Below are positions 11,491 through 21,700 of a DNA stretch of 64,000 bases, one piece after another. This DNA is from Trichopria drosophilae (taxonomy: Eukaryota > Arthropoda > Insecta > Hymenoptera > Diapriidae), in assembly GCA_030407085.1 (NCBI GenBank), contig CM059584.1:127939001-128003000 (forward strand), written 5' to 3'. The notes under the pieces were generated by a model. The model saw nothing but the letters and a program-made list of their open reading frames with translations. It ran no database searches and had not been told where the DNA came from. Every line of letters begins with the position of its first letter. Within the stretch, counting starts at the first letter, position 1. A program made the translations under genes and the position numbers.

Positions 11491-12881
11491 GTAAGTAAGA
11501 TTTTGCAATATTAATAATTCAAAATAAATTTTTGGCCACATCAATATATTTAATAATGTTAATGCAATAGTGCATTTATATAAATAATTTTTTGATGCAA
11601 GTATTTTAAATTAAATATCATTTGCATATGGATTTTAGTTTAAAAGTTACATGATTGGTTCATTTATAAATTGCATTCTGAATTCTCAAATCATATTCCA
11701 TTAGCATTTTTCTATGTGGTATCATCGACAATTATCAGAAAATAGGATTCTAATCGTCGCTCTGTTATTTACCATATTATCCTAAAATTAATGTACTTTT
11801 AACATCGTATTACTAAATCTTTTAACATTTCAGAATATTTTAAATATCCCCATTGAGAAAAGTTAAAATTCTAGTTCTTTTCTATAAAAAAAAGTATATT
11901 TAGTATCTTTTTTTTTCATTTATACCAATTTTATTTATTGAAAATCATCCAACAATTGTAATTCTCAATGTCTGTCCTTTAAACATAGCGAAACATTTTT
12001 CTAAATATGATTGATCCATAGTGTTTTGCTTGAACTTCAATGTCCTGATGCGGAAATGCTATGATTTTAAGAATTCTAACAATTCTTACCAAAACGGCTG
12101 CATTACACCGTTCAATAGGCAAAGGACTGATGAAACACATATTTCGTAGCATGCCGAATTAATTTTCGATTTATTTCCATAGTTTTATATATTACAATAT
12201 TAGTTCTAATTAATTTAACGTGCAATTCCACTTGTAAAGTCTTCTGACGTTAACATTTTTAATTGATTTTGGAAAACTGTTCATGAATTTATACCTAAAA
12301 CGTATACTTTCTCTAAAATTACATTCAATACATAAAGATTGCGAAATTTGCGTCAATGTGTGTGTCAAGAATTGTGAAAAATACTGAGAATCCGCAAAAT
12401 TGTATATTTGAACAAGATTATATATATTTTTATTATTTCCAAGGGATATAAAATATGATAAACATATTAAAAAACATTTTTGAATGCAATTAGTAAAGAA
12501 GAATATTGATTGAACAGGTTTTCGTTCACAGATTTAAAAAATGATAAATTTCAATTTATTTTCATTTTTATGTGATGTCTTTCAACTCTTCTGGTAACTG
12601 TTTATATAATATACAATGTAGTGAAAAAAAAGATCATATTATTGTAAAAAGAGATGGATAAAAGTATTTTATATACAAGTTGTATATCTATATATACAAT
12701 TAATATTCTAAAACTTTGCATCTAAAAGTGGATTCTATTTATTTTTGTAATTTATATGATATATTTGCACTCGCTATAGTCGCATTTAAATGTATTTTCG
12801 ATACAACCGTATATAATATTTTTTCCGAGTATATCGATATGTAATACTGATGTTCTGTTTGGTTACTTTCAGGAATAAAAA

Positions 12882-13531
12882 ATGGAATTGAACCATTTAA
12901 TGCTGTCGATGGGAGGACTGTCGGTCGGACCCAGTGATGAGGTAGGTGTAAGCCTATTGGCAAATTACCAGTATATTGTCATGTCTTTTTGAACTTACCA
13001 ATGCCTTTCATTATACAATGCTACTTCATTTCTTATGCTGAATCTATTAAGTTTTAACTTATAGGTTTACTTAATGGGTAACAGCATACGTTTACTTGGA
13101 ATAAAATGATAACAATAAATTGTTTACAGCAATCATTATTCGAGCAAAGGCTGCGGCGAAATGTGGCCGCTTGTCTACAGCAGAAGGAAAGATTGCCTGG
13201 CGTTTCGGAGCAGGCATTGCTGCATGCTGCATCGTGCAGCACCATGGATTGTATGCTGCCTCACTGCTGGCAATTAAAAAATTGCCTCCAGCACTTGGCA
13301 GCATGTTGGGAGGACCCAGACTCGCAATGCACGGTTTGTTTGGAGATGACCGCGCTCCTGGTCGGCCACGCAGAACGGTGCCAAAAGAGTGATTGCGCGG
13401 TGCCGCATTGCGCCGACGTGAAGCGCCTTGTACATCAGAGAGTGCGGGCGTTTGGAAACTTCCATCCTGTATTTAACAAAGATTACGTAAACTGTCAATT
13501 TACAATAAACATTAACCATAATAACAAATAA
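12882..13531 (+). CDS. TAZ2-type zinc finger mini-protein, copy 2
   Basis: Two coding exons: 12882-12941 (20 codons starting MELNHLMLSMGGL, with acceptor TTACTTTCAG at 12872 and donor GTAGGT) and 13130-13531 (acceptor TGTTTACAG). They join in phase 0 to give 153 aa. The zinc-ligand sets are H-x3-C-x4-C-x4-C, H-x3-C-x7-C-x2-C and H-x3-C-x4-C-x4-C, which is the TAZ2 pattern of CBP/p300. By eye about two thirds of residues match copy 1, with every ligand, the WQLKN and HLAACWED blocks and the exon structure preserved. The C-terminus is slightly longer (ends NHNNK). AATAAA overlaps the stop. The ATG at 13106 lies in the intron and is not the start. The function is unknown; a nuclear, activator-binding role is an inference from the fold. 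Confidence 0.82.
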
Positions 13532-13678
13532 ACGTCATATCTTTATCTTTTTCAAACTTAATTTGTGGCGAATATTGCGAAAAGTACTTTCTTGTATGTA
13601 TTAAAGATTATGAAATCAAACTTTTTCATTTTGTAATATACATTTCATTTAATCTTAATGGTGTTTTACTTTTTTTGT

Positions 13679-13697
13679 CGGGGGGCTCCGCCCCCCG
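13679..13697. other. GC-rich perfect hairpin
   Basis: CGGGGGG, a CTCCG loop and CCCCCCG form a 7-bp all-GC stem in otherwise very AT-rich DNA, just after a T run and before a C-rich stretch. It could be the end of a mobile element (the subterminal hairpin of a Helitron-like end), but no CTRR end follows, so this is only a structural note. Confidence 0.5.
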
Positions 13698-13784
13698 AAC
13701 CACCCGTCACCCCCCTCCTTCCATCCCCATCGACCTTGCACGTACTCTTGAAGATGTCGAACTTTGCGCAACTCAATAGGAAAA

Positions 13785-13930
13785 ATAGTATACGATACTC
13801 GTGCGCTGCGTAGGTGTTCCCACACTTTGCGCACTTGTATCGTAATGTACTATTACGTACGGCTTTTTCGTGCGTAAAGTATAATCGAGTGCGTGAAGTT
13901 TACTTTACGCACCGTAAAGACGTACATAAA
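13785..13930. repeat. GTGCGTAAAGT inverted-motif cluster
   Basis: Repeated GTGCG(T/C)..AAGT and the inverse ACTTTACGCAC occur several times within about 150 bp (TTCGTGCGTAAAGT, GAGTGCGTGAAGT, TTTACGCACCG). The same motif builds the larger repeat at 57260-57895. Confidence 0.6.
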
Positions 13931-14394
13931 AATATTTACTCAACTTAAGGATTTATTTATTCAATGTCCACAATTATTTCTGTTTCAAGTACATATTTAT
14001 TCAAATTTATAAATTATTTTTTTAAACATAAATTTTATTTATTTTTTTGAACAAAATATTTTCTCGGTAAAAATAAATATATTTCAAATTAAAAAAAAAA
14101 TAATTTAATTCAAATGCATTGCTTTTTTTTAAAAACAAATATTTACTTGCTATTATTCAAATCAACCATTTACTTGAGTCAAGTAAATATTACTTGAAAA
14201 TAAAAATTATTTTTTTCGCAGTGTAGAATTTATATATATATATATACATATATATAGATTATATATGTCGAAATCTGTATATATTCTACATACAGACGAC
14301 TGTATATATGTTATATGTCATTCTAATTCCTTATCATATAACATATCTACATATCAACAAAAGAAAAAGGGGCAAACGTGCTACAGCAAATCTA

Positions 14395-14490
14395 GGTAGT
14401 GGGGGAGAGGGGAAAATTACAATAAGGGACGAAAGCCGCCATCTTTCCTGACTGGACAAATTAGAATAAGGGAAGGACTACTGTACTACA
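14395..14490. mobile_element. relic of the pogo-type MITE family
   Basis: The string GGGGAAAATTACAATAAGGGACG, then GCCGCCATCTTT, then AATTAGAATAAGG and GGACTACTGTA is a diverged half-copy of the CAGTAGGACCTCTCTTATTC MITEs at 35889, 53674 and 54323. The other terminus is not recognisable. Confidence 0.5.
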
Positions 14491-15980
14491 CTGGGAAAAC
14501 CGGACAAGTCGGCCATTTAAGACAATCTTTTTGATGAAAATGCTCTAAAAATATTATTTAATTAATTCTAATCGCACATATTTTTCCTTGGGAGCTATGA
14601 GAAACTATCTCATAAAGCGAATTAAGAAAAGTTATTTTTCGTTAAAAAAAACGCAAAAAAGAGTTACAGTAGTCGACCATCAATCCGACAGTAGTCGGCC
14701 ACCATTTAAATTCGTTGTAACAGGAAGAAAAGGATTTATTTTTTTTTACTAACAAAATGATTTCTTATCATTGATAAATATAGGTATTTCTCTACGATCA
14801 TTTTTTTTTATCAATTTCGATCCTTCGTATTGTTAATTAACAAATAGTTAAAAATGGTACCATTTTCAGAAAGAATGCATTCTTTACTTGTAGATTAAAA
14901 GATTCAAGATGCCAATTTTTTTATGTACTTAGTACCTTCAATACTACTACAAAAAATTATTTAAGAATTTTCCGCCATATTTTTTTAAATAAATTAAATT
15001 TTATCAAACGTAAAAAATCAATTTTTTTACAAAATTCAAAAAAAAATATTAAATGAAAATTAATGAAACTATACATGGGTTTCTTTTGTAATAACTGTAC
15101 TGATATGCGTAATAAAATTTTGTAAGTTCAAGATGGCGAATCCAATATGGCGGACGAAATTTTAAAAAATCGGATAAAATTCGCTTATGACTCGTCACTC
15201 GTGGGTTTTCGGGGTCCCTGATTACGAATATGATGTAAGATTTTTAAAAATCAAAATGGCGGATCCAATATGGCGGAGGAATTTTTGTGAATGTTGGATT
15301 TTTATCTTAGAGTTCATATGATCGCTGGTTATAAATTTTAAAGTTAACTTTTAGGATTTAAAAATAAATCCAATAATGTGAAAATAATTTTAAAAAATAT
15401 CAGATTTTACTACATTGTATTTTAAAAATGTTTGGTATTGTGTCAAAATCTGAAATAAAGAATTACAATTTATAGATTGTTGATTATTATTATATAAGCA
15501 CCTTGCTGCAGGAACCAGACATAGCCCAGAAAAGAAATGGGGATTTTCAAGCGAATCACATGATTTTTTGAAAAAGTCGTCCGGCATATTAGATCCGTCA
15601 TTTTGTATTTTTGTGCGAACCACGATTGTTGTCATGTCTTCCCATCGTCAAAAAAGAGAACTACTGCGCTCTAGCAGCGCAAAAAGACCTTGGGAGGGAA
15701 ATAGTTTCTCTTTCCACCAATTGGTGGCCAAGTCGTGGCTCGCCGGCTCTTGTTTCGTTCTCGTTATAGCGATGCGTTTCTATTTGTTACATATGCGATC
15801 TAGAGAAGGCACGGTCACCTCAGTCGAGATTGGTCCAGATCGGCGACGGCAGCGGATAACGCTCTTTATACATGTACCACAACCAGGCATATTCGTTGAT
15901 TCTTGTTAAAGATACTGCTCTTTGTACTACATGTATATTTATTTTGAGACAAATAAATTAAAGAAATTTCTTTAGTTAAC
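14491..15980. other. repeat-rich, no gene supported
   Basis: Copies of the TTCAAGATGGCGAATCC / ATGGCGGA motif lie at about 15125-15290. The open frame at 15568-15909 has no recognisable domain and no partner exons, so I do not call it a gene. Confidence 0.45.
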
Positions 15981-15986
15981 ACTGCT

Positions 15987-16211
15987 AACCCTGTGAAAAA
16001 ATTTAGGAAGGATTCTCACGAGAGCCTCACTAAATACTCATACGATTCTCATTAGATTCTCATCAGAATCCTAGCTGCCATTTTTCACAGCCGATTCTAG
16101 AATCTCATAAGATTCTCATCAGATTCTCATAAGAATCCTGTTTCAAATTCTCATGAGAAAATTTCATATAGAATGCTCATGAGAATCCTACCTAAATTTT
16201 TTCGCAGGGTT
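15987..16211. mobile_element. MITE with AACCCTG ends and GATTCTCAT repeats
   Basis: The left end AACCCTGTGAAAAAATTTAG and the reverse complement of the right end (AACCCTGCGAAAAAATTTAG) match over about 32 bp, including GGATTCTCA. The inside consists of many short GATTCTCATNAGA variants on both strands, giving extensive hairpin potential. Length is about 225 bp. It is non-coding, and no clear target duplication was found. Confidence 0.7.
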
Positions 16212-18329
16212 GGGATTTTCGTCAATATCGAAAAATTTCCAATAGTGAATTTGTCACCAAATACCCCTATAATCTCTGCAAATACCTTCAATAATAACAT
16301 ATTTCAAGCATATTACAAAATTTCGATGTCAAAAAAATATTACAATATGAAATAAATTTTGAAAAAAATAAAAACTGTCAGATTCTACCATTTTCGAGGC
16401 CGCTCTTTCGAACGGTAGTAAGAAACTTATTAAAAAATTGAAATTTATACATGACTTTGACATATATAGCAGAATAACATGATTTTTTCAGGACGCATTT
16501 TTTACAAAAATATCGAGTTTTCGTTAAAATATATTGCAAGGGTGCACTCGATAGTTGTGCTTAAAAGATGCACTGGTGTATATTTGAAATTTTCGATGTT
16601 AGATTCAAAATGGCCACTCCATTTACAAATTCCTTTTCAAAATTTAACAATTTTTTTTCTTGAAAGCTACGGAACAGACGAAGTAGTTGAAATCTCACCA
16701 GCGCTTCCCCTTAACCCTTTCGCTGTGGAGGCCGAAAACTAGAAACTGGGCTCAAAATGTGACGATGTTTCCGGCCAATTTGAAATTTACGACTCCAGAA
16801 TGTACCACGTGGAGGTATGCGGTAGGATTTCCACTTCGTTTTTTATTTATTTTTTCATTTTTTTATTATTTTTTTATTTTTTTTTAAATTTTTTTAAATG
16901 TTTGTTTAATTTTTTTTTTTGTTTTGTCGAAAGCACATGCCATCAGGAATAATGGGTTACGAAAAATGCTTCAAAGGGTACCCCACGGTAAGATAGGCGA
17001 AATGCCACTGTTAATGAAACGGAAAAATGACTTTGAATTCGTATAAGTACACTAAAAAAAGAATTTTCTACGATTTTTCCAACCACCTATCCCCCCTCCA
17101 CTTCCTAGCAGCACCAAAAAACGACTTTTTGGGAAAATAATTTTTTTTTGTTAGTGCGTTTTAATGATGTGAATAAAGTCTATAAGCTTATTAGATTTGT
17201 GTACAATCGTACACGGGAAATAATTTTTATATAGAGTTTTATTTACGATCATAAATTATTAGTAATGGACGGATGGATCTGCGCCAAAATCTAATCAGAT
17301 CTAAGTTATGCCAGGACACGTATTTTAACAAAAAATTTGTCATTGCTCTTATCCGCGTTTTCTTCGTAGTTTTTTGAATTTATTTTGAAAAATACCAATT
17401 TTATCGATTACTTACCGATAACTTAATTAACGTTTCTGTGCACAGAAATTTTTAATCAATGGACGCAAAAAATTTACTTCCCAGGGATCAGAACGTCCAC
17501 TTTTAAAGTGTTAACAGTGATTGAAAAATATTTTTTATCTTAAATTTAGTGTTTTTCTTGCAATTGTTTTTAATTGTTTAATTGTTTCTAACAATTCAGG
17601 CTTCCATTACATAAAGAAAATAAAACCACCATCGGAAAAGCGGATGAAATTCTTTGATGAAATTCTGCATAAAAAACCTTTCCCTTGAATTTTTTTGTCA
17701 ATTTTAAGGGACTGTACTATGCTGTCGAAAAAGTTGTCCGAAAAATATCCGTTTAGGCCTTAATGGTTTAAAGCGCAAGTAAAACTGACCTCGATTTAAA
17801 CTTAATACGCATATATTGCAACATTCTGCGCAACACAATAAGCCCGGTCAAGTTTATAACTCTTCAAATGTGCGATTCATATCATGTTTCAAATTATAAT
17901 TCACATCTCCATACCAAGAAGACTTCGAAATTAGAATTAAAGTTCCATGTATACGCAACAATAACTTAAATATGTCGCAACTGACTGAACTTGTCTAAAC
18001 TCGACTTCCCTTCCATATTTCTCTTTACAGCTCTGTCTACAATTGAATTTTTTCACATGATGTGATTGAAACGTTAACATTTTTTGCATTGTGAGAATTA
18101 AAAAGATACTGGGTACTTCTTATGGGAAGGCTTCATTAAAATCAATCAGCACTTCGAAAGTTTTACCGTAGGCCAATTTTTAATGGAGTATTTAACAGAA
18201 TCCTTATTGTTCCGTATTGGTTCCAATTAAATATCATAATGTAAATATTTGCGTTATAAGAACAGTAGAGTAAAGGGTTAATTAAATAACCAATGTCTAT
18301 AGTCGTGAAATTACGAGTGGTGGGAACTT
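16212..18329. other. upstream of the fatty acid synthase locus; no gene seen
   Basis: T-rich runs lie around 16840-16920. A partial copy of a dispersed repeat (GGATCTGCGCCAAAATCTAA) sits at 17265-17325 and is shared with 42745-42790 and 58680-58730. The open frames at 16173-16887 show no family signal. Confidence 0.45.
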
Positions 18330-18336
18330 TATAAAA
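18330..18336 (+). promoter_or_regulatory. TATA box of the fatty acid synthase locus
   Basis: TATAAAA at 18330-18336 sits about 30 bp before AGTTAGTG (around 18358-18365), an initiator-like spot, and 180 bp before the preferred start codon. The spacing fits a focused insect core promoter. The call is positional only. Confidence 0.45.
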
Positions 18337-20235
18337 GACAGTCAATACTAGATTGATAGTTAGTGTAGTGCTAGTCTTCTCAACATTTCTAAAAAGAAAA
18401 CAGTATCAAACTTTAAGTTAAAAATAAGCAAAATTATCAAGTGATCAATACTATGTGCTTTTATCAAAATAATAGATCAGTTTCCGTCGAAAGAAAATCT
18501 TCTTTATTGAGGACCATGGAGATAGTAGATCCTGATGAAGAAATAGTCATCACTGGTATAGCGGGTCGTTTCCCAAAATGTGACAATATGAAAGAATTCC
18601 AGGAGAATCTGTTCAATAAGGTCGATCTCATTACGGAGGACGTCCGTAACTTAAGAATAGGTTAGTTTAGAACTGAGATTCGAATGGAAAAAGAAGTGGA
18701 TTTGAATCAAACTGTATATTTTTTAAAAGTGATCCAAAACACATAAATCCCAATGTTTAACAAGTCTTTTACTAATGGTAGATCACTCTGAAATGCCACA
18801 ACGAACTGGCCAAGTAAGAAACGTTGAAAAATTCGATGCAGACTTTTTCGGAATACACTTCAAACAAGCACACTTCATGGATCCAATGTCCCGAATGCTT
18901 CTAGAACATACTTTCGAAGCCATCATCGACGCTGGTTGCAATCCTCGACATCTTTGGGGTACTAATACGGGAGTTTTTATTGGAGCTTGCTCTGCCGACT
19001 CCGAGAATATCATGATCTACGAAGACAATAAGGTTATCTTATATTTTCTTTTGTCGTTTCTTTTCAAAAGTCGTAGTTTAAACATATTAGGTACCTTACT
19101 CAAGTACTTCGGACAGATTTTTCAAAATGCAAATGAAAATAGTTCAAGAATATTTTACACTGATCAAAGTAATAAAAATGTAAAGACTTCAGATAATTCT
19201 ATTCAAAATTGTTTCATTTTATGTGTCAGATCTATAATTAAGATACCCCTTGCATTGGCAAATATAATTTAAAAAGAAATACTTTTGGTAGACGATGACA
19301 ACAAACATTTACGTACCTACATACTATTCTATTTTTAAGTAAATTAACTTATTCTTTACACTTTCGCGTATCGAGCGAAATTGTAAAATAAAGAAATTAT
19401 AATATATTCCGCAAATATAATTCTGCCGATTAAATGCCGATGCACGGGCTTTAGATTACCTAATTAGCCCCTCACCGTGTATTACACTATCGCGACCTCT
19501 TCTATTATACTTATCAGCATATGTCAAATTGATGATCTTTCTTTCGAATTTACATATTATTATATATAAACTCTACAACGAAAAGAAACTTCAGTCTTTT
19601 TCAAAGTTGCGCTAAAATAAACCGTTAAATACGCAAAGATAATTGTCAATATTTTTACCCAAAATCTCCAGTAAAACGATCCTGAACAGCTCCGTATCGT
19701 TAACACCTTATCGATACACATTACCTTTCAGCATTACATTTCAAACTTTTATATTTATTTATTTCTTTTCTGGTATCAAAACCATATGATAAATTCGAGT
19801 ATGAATGAATCTAGTAGTTTCAATCTTGACCTACTTACTATAAGTCCGTTGTCCGCAGAATGAATTGAAAAAATAGAATATTTTACTTATAGCATATTCG
19901 GGATGTTACACAATTTATGCATCGTGCCATAATAGCCCATGTTAAAATGCGTACTTGCATCGTGCAAATTTGCACCCAGCGGTTTCTCCATAGGCCGAAA
20001 CGTGCATTACACGGGAGCATATATCATCCGAATAAGCTATTATTTATTGTGTAATGCCGGCAAGGCTGATCCGGCCATGTTACATTTAAATACAAGCTTA
20101 CGTAAACTGAACAGTTTAATCGCATTTATTCCATACTCATAACACTACAACAGATTAATATGGATGACTTGCACTTCGTTTGACTTTATACAATGTGTAG
20201 TAAAAATGTAGTAAAGAGGACTAAAATTAGAGGAT

Positions 20236-20237
<2 letters not shown>

Positions 20238-20272
<35 letters not shown>

Positions 20273-20365
20273 TTCCCTTTGAGTTCGTCCCAGAGCATTT
20301 AAATAAATATAATCTAATCTAATCTCTCTCTCTCTCCCTCTCTATCTCTCTCTCTCTCTCTGTCT
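20238..20365. repeat. CT/TA microsatellites
   Basis: A run of CT units (about 20238-20262) is followed by TA units, and a second interrupted CT run lies at about 20322-20362. Both are inside intron 2. Confidence 0.9.
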
Positions 20366-20639
20366 CTTGCACACAGCCTACACTTTCTCTCATCCTTATT
20401 CGTCCAGTACCTATTCCCCCCTTTCCTCATTTCCACAACTTCACCTCGTTATACGGACCAATCTTCTACACATTTTTATATACATTAGTACCCAATTCAC
20501 TTCGTAACTTGCATATGACTTGAACTCTTGCCCATTCTCCCCTCTCTCTTATTTATCCACTTCAATATCTCTTTCCCTCAAGTGCTCCCATTCATTCTAT
20601 TCCCATTCATTTATAGCTTATTCACCCTAATAGCGAGGT

Positions 20640-20870
20640 GAAGATGAGATAAGAGGAGAGGGGGATAAGAACTGGATGAATGATGAAGAGAGAAAGTGTA
20701 GATTATGCTCGAAACAGAAAGAAAATGTGGAACATTTAAGGAATAATTGCGAGGATGTGTGAGAGAGGGGAAAAATCGGTGCGGATGTTTTAAATGATGA
20801 TGGGAGAGGAATCAGAAGGATGGAAATGATAGAAAGAATGAGGAGAGAGAGAGAGAGAGAGTAAATAATT
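20640..20870 (+). mobile_element. LINE C-terminal fragment
   Basis: The plus strand reads DWMNDEERKCRLCSKQKENVEHL, then NNCEDV, then a stop and GRGIRRMEMIERMR. The CxxC...H....C arrangement resembles the C-terminal zinc knuckle of LINE polyproteins common in ants and bees. It is a broken fragment ending in a GA microsatellite (about 20848-20862). Confidence 0.5.
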
Positions 20871-21055
20871 TAGCCTGACAGATGTAATTTTTGGGAAACT
20901 TAAGTTTGTATGTAATTGGAAATATAGAAGTCGTGAATACAAGTATCTATAGCTTCCTCGTTCATGCCTCTTCTTTATAATTATTTCCCCTTCTCAACAC
21001 TCTCTCTTGTCTATTCACGTCTATAATTTTTCTTTCGTCTTTTCTCTTCTCTATT

Positions 21056-21700
21056 ATGCACTTCAGTTCTAATCCCTCTCCACTTTTTTTTTATTTTTCC
21101 TCAAACCTTCCCGTCCTCCTTCCCATTTTCATTTTTAACTTATTTCTTTTTAACTCCTCTCTTACTAGATACCCCGGTGTTATCCTTTCCAACACTAACT
21201 CGAATCTAGGAAATAATATTCCTTTCAATGTACTGTCTGATAGTTTTATCCACCACCTTACATCCCCCTTAAATTTCCTCTCCTCATAATTCCATACCCA
21301 TCTCATTGCCATTCTAGTTTTTTTCACCTTTTCTCTCATGTGTTCTGTTTCCCTCCATGCCTAGTAGCTACGTATGTACTATAAATATTTGTATTTCTTC
21401 ACTATCTCTATTCTTTCCGTTCACCCATCACCACAATCATTCCTTCTCCCTCCCACCCTTATTTTTAAACACCATCACTTTAGATTTCTCCACGCTTAAT
21501 TCTACCTTCTTCCTTTCTATCTATCTTTTCCCTTCCCGTATTATGTCTTTTAGCCTTTCTTCTTCACCTGCAAGCAATAGAATATCATTCGCATATTCTA
21601 GTTATCATACCTTATCATTTCCCACCCAAATCCCTCCCCTTTCTTTTTTTAAGAAGCATTTAATTCGTATGGAAATTTGCTAATATCGAAACTGAGGTGC
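21056..21700 (-). mobile_element. degenerate LINE reverse transcriptase fragment
   Basis: On the minus strand the segments read LEYANDILLLAGEEERLKDII and VELSVEKSKVMVFKNKGG. Further along come WNYEERKFKGDVRWWIKLSD and ITPGYLVREELKRNK. They match the order of reverse transcriptase motif C (YADD, here YAND), the thumb and the C-terminal region of LINEs frequent in Hymenoptera. Several stops and frameshifts are present, so the copy is dead. It lies in the synthase intron, antisense to it and opposite in orientation to the fragment at 20640. Confidence 0.65.

Larger units (their letters stand above)
2308..13531. repeat. large inverted duplication containing two TAZ2-like genes
   Basis: The minus-strand gene at 2308-5540 and the plus-strand gene at 11040-13531 are mirror copies. 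Similarity extends beyond the exons. The 5' regions align, with shared blocks such as CAAATATGGGTTTTTCCAAA and GACCTGAAGCGC. So do flanks further inward: a block around 5890-5965 matches about 9825-9900 in reverse complement, including AATAATATTTTATTC. At the centre lies a much more similar palindrome (8276-9580). The outer arms are diverged and carry arm-specific insertions: the MULE-like element at 3839-4624 on the left only and the element at 9928-10708 on the right only. The duplication is therefore not recent. Confidence 0.8.
13532..14390. other. downstream of TAZ2-like copy 2; repeats only
   Basis: This stretch holds a GC hairpin (13679-13697), a cluster of GTGCGTAAAGT-type motifs (13785-13930), then AT-rich sequence with a TA microsatellite around 14230-14260. 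No coding exon is supported. Confidence 0.5.

Noticed and set aside
13054..13519. Minus-strand open frames over the TAZ2-like copy 2 exon, and plus-strand frames over copy 1 (2365-2682)
   Set aside because: They are antisense shadows of the zinc finger exons; Cys/His codon pattern and splice signals support only the called strand.
15568..15909. 113-codon plus-strand frame as a possible small gene
   Set aside because: No recognised motif, no splice partners and repeat surroundings. Kept only as a remark.
19021..19272. Continuation of synthase exon 2 to a stop at 19272
   Set aside because: Family alignment stops at a donor after GAAGACAATAAG (19032) and resumes exactly at 22496, so the extension is intron.
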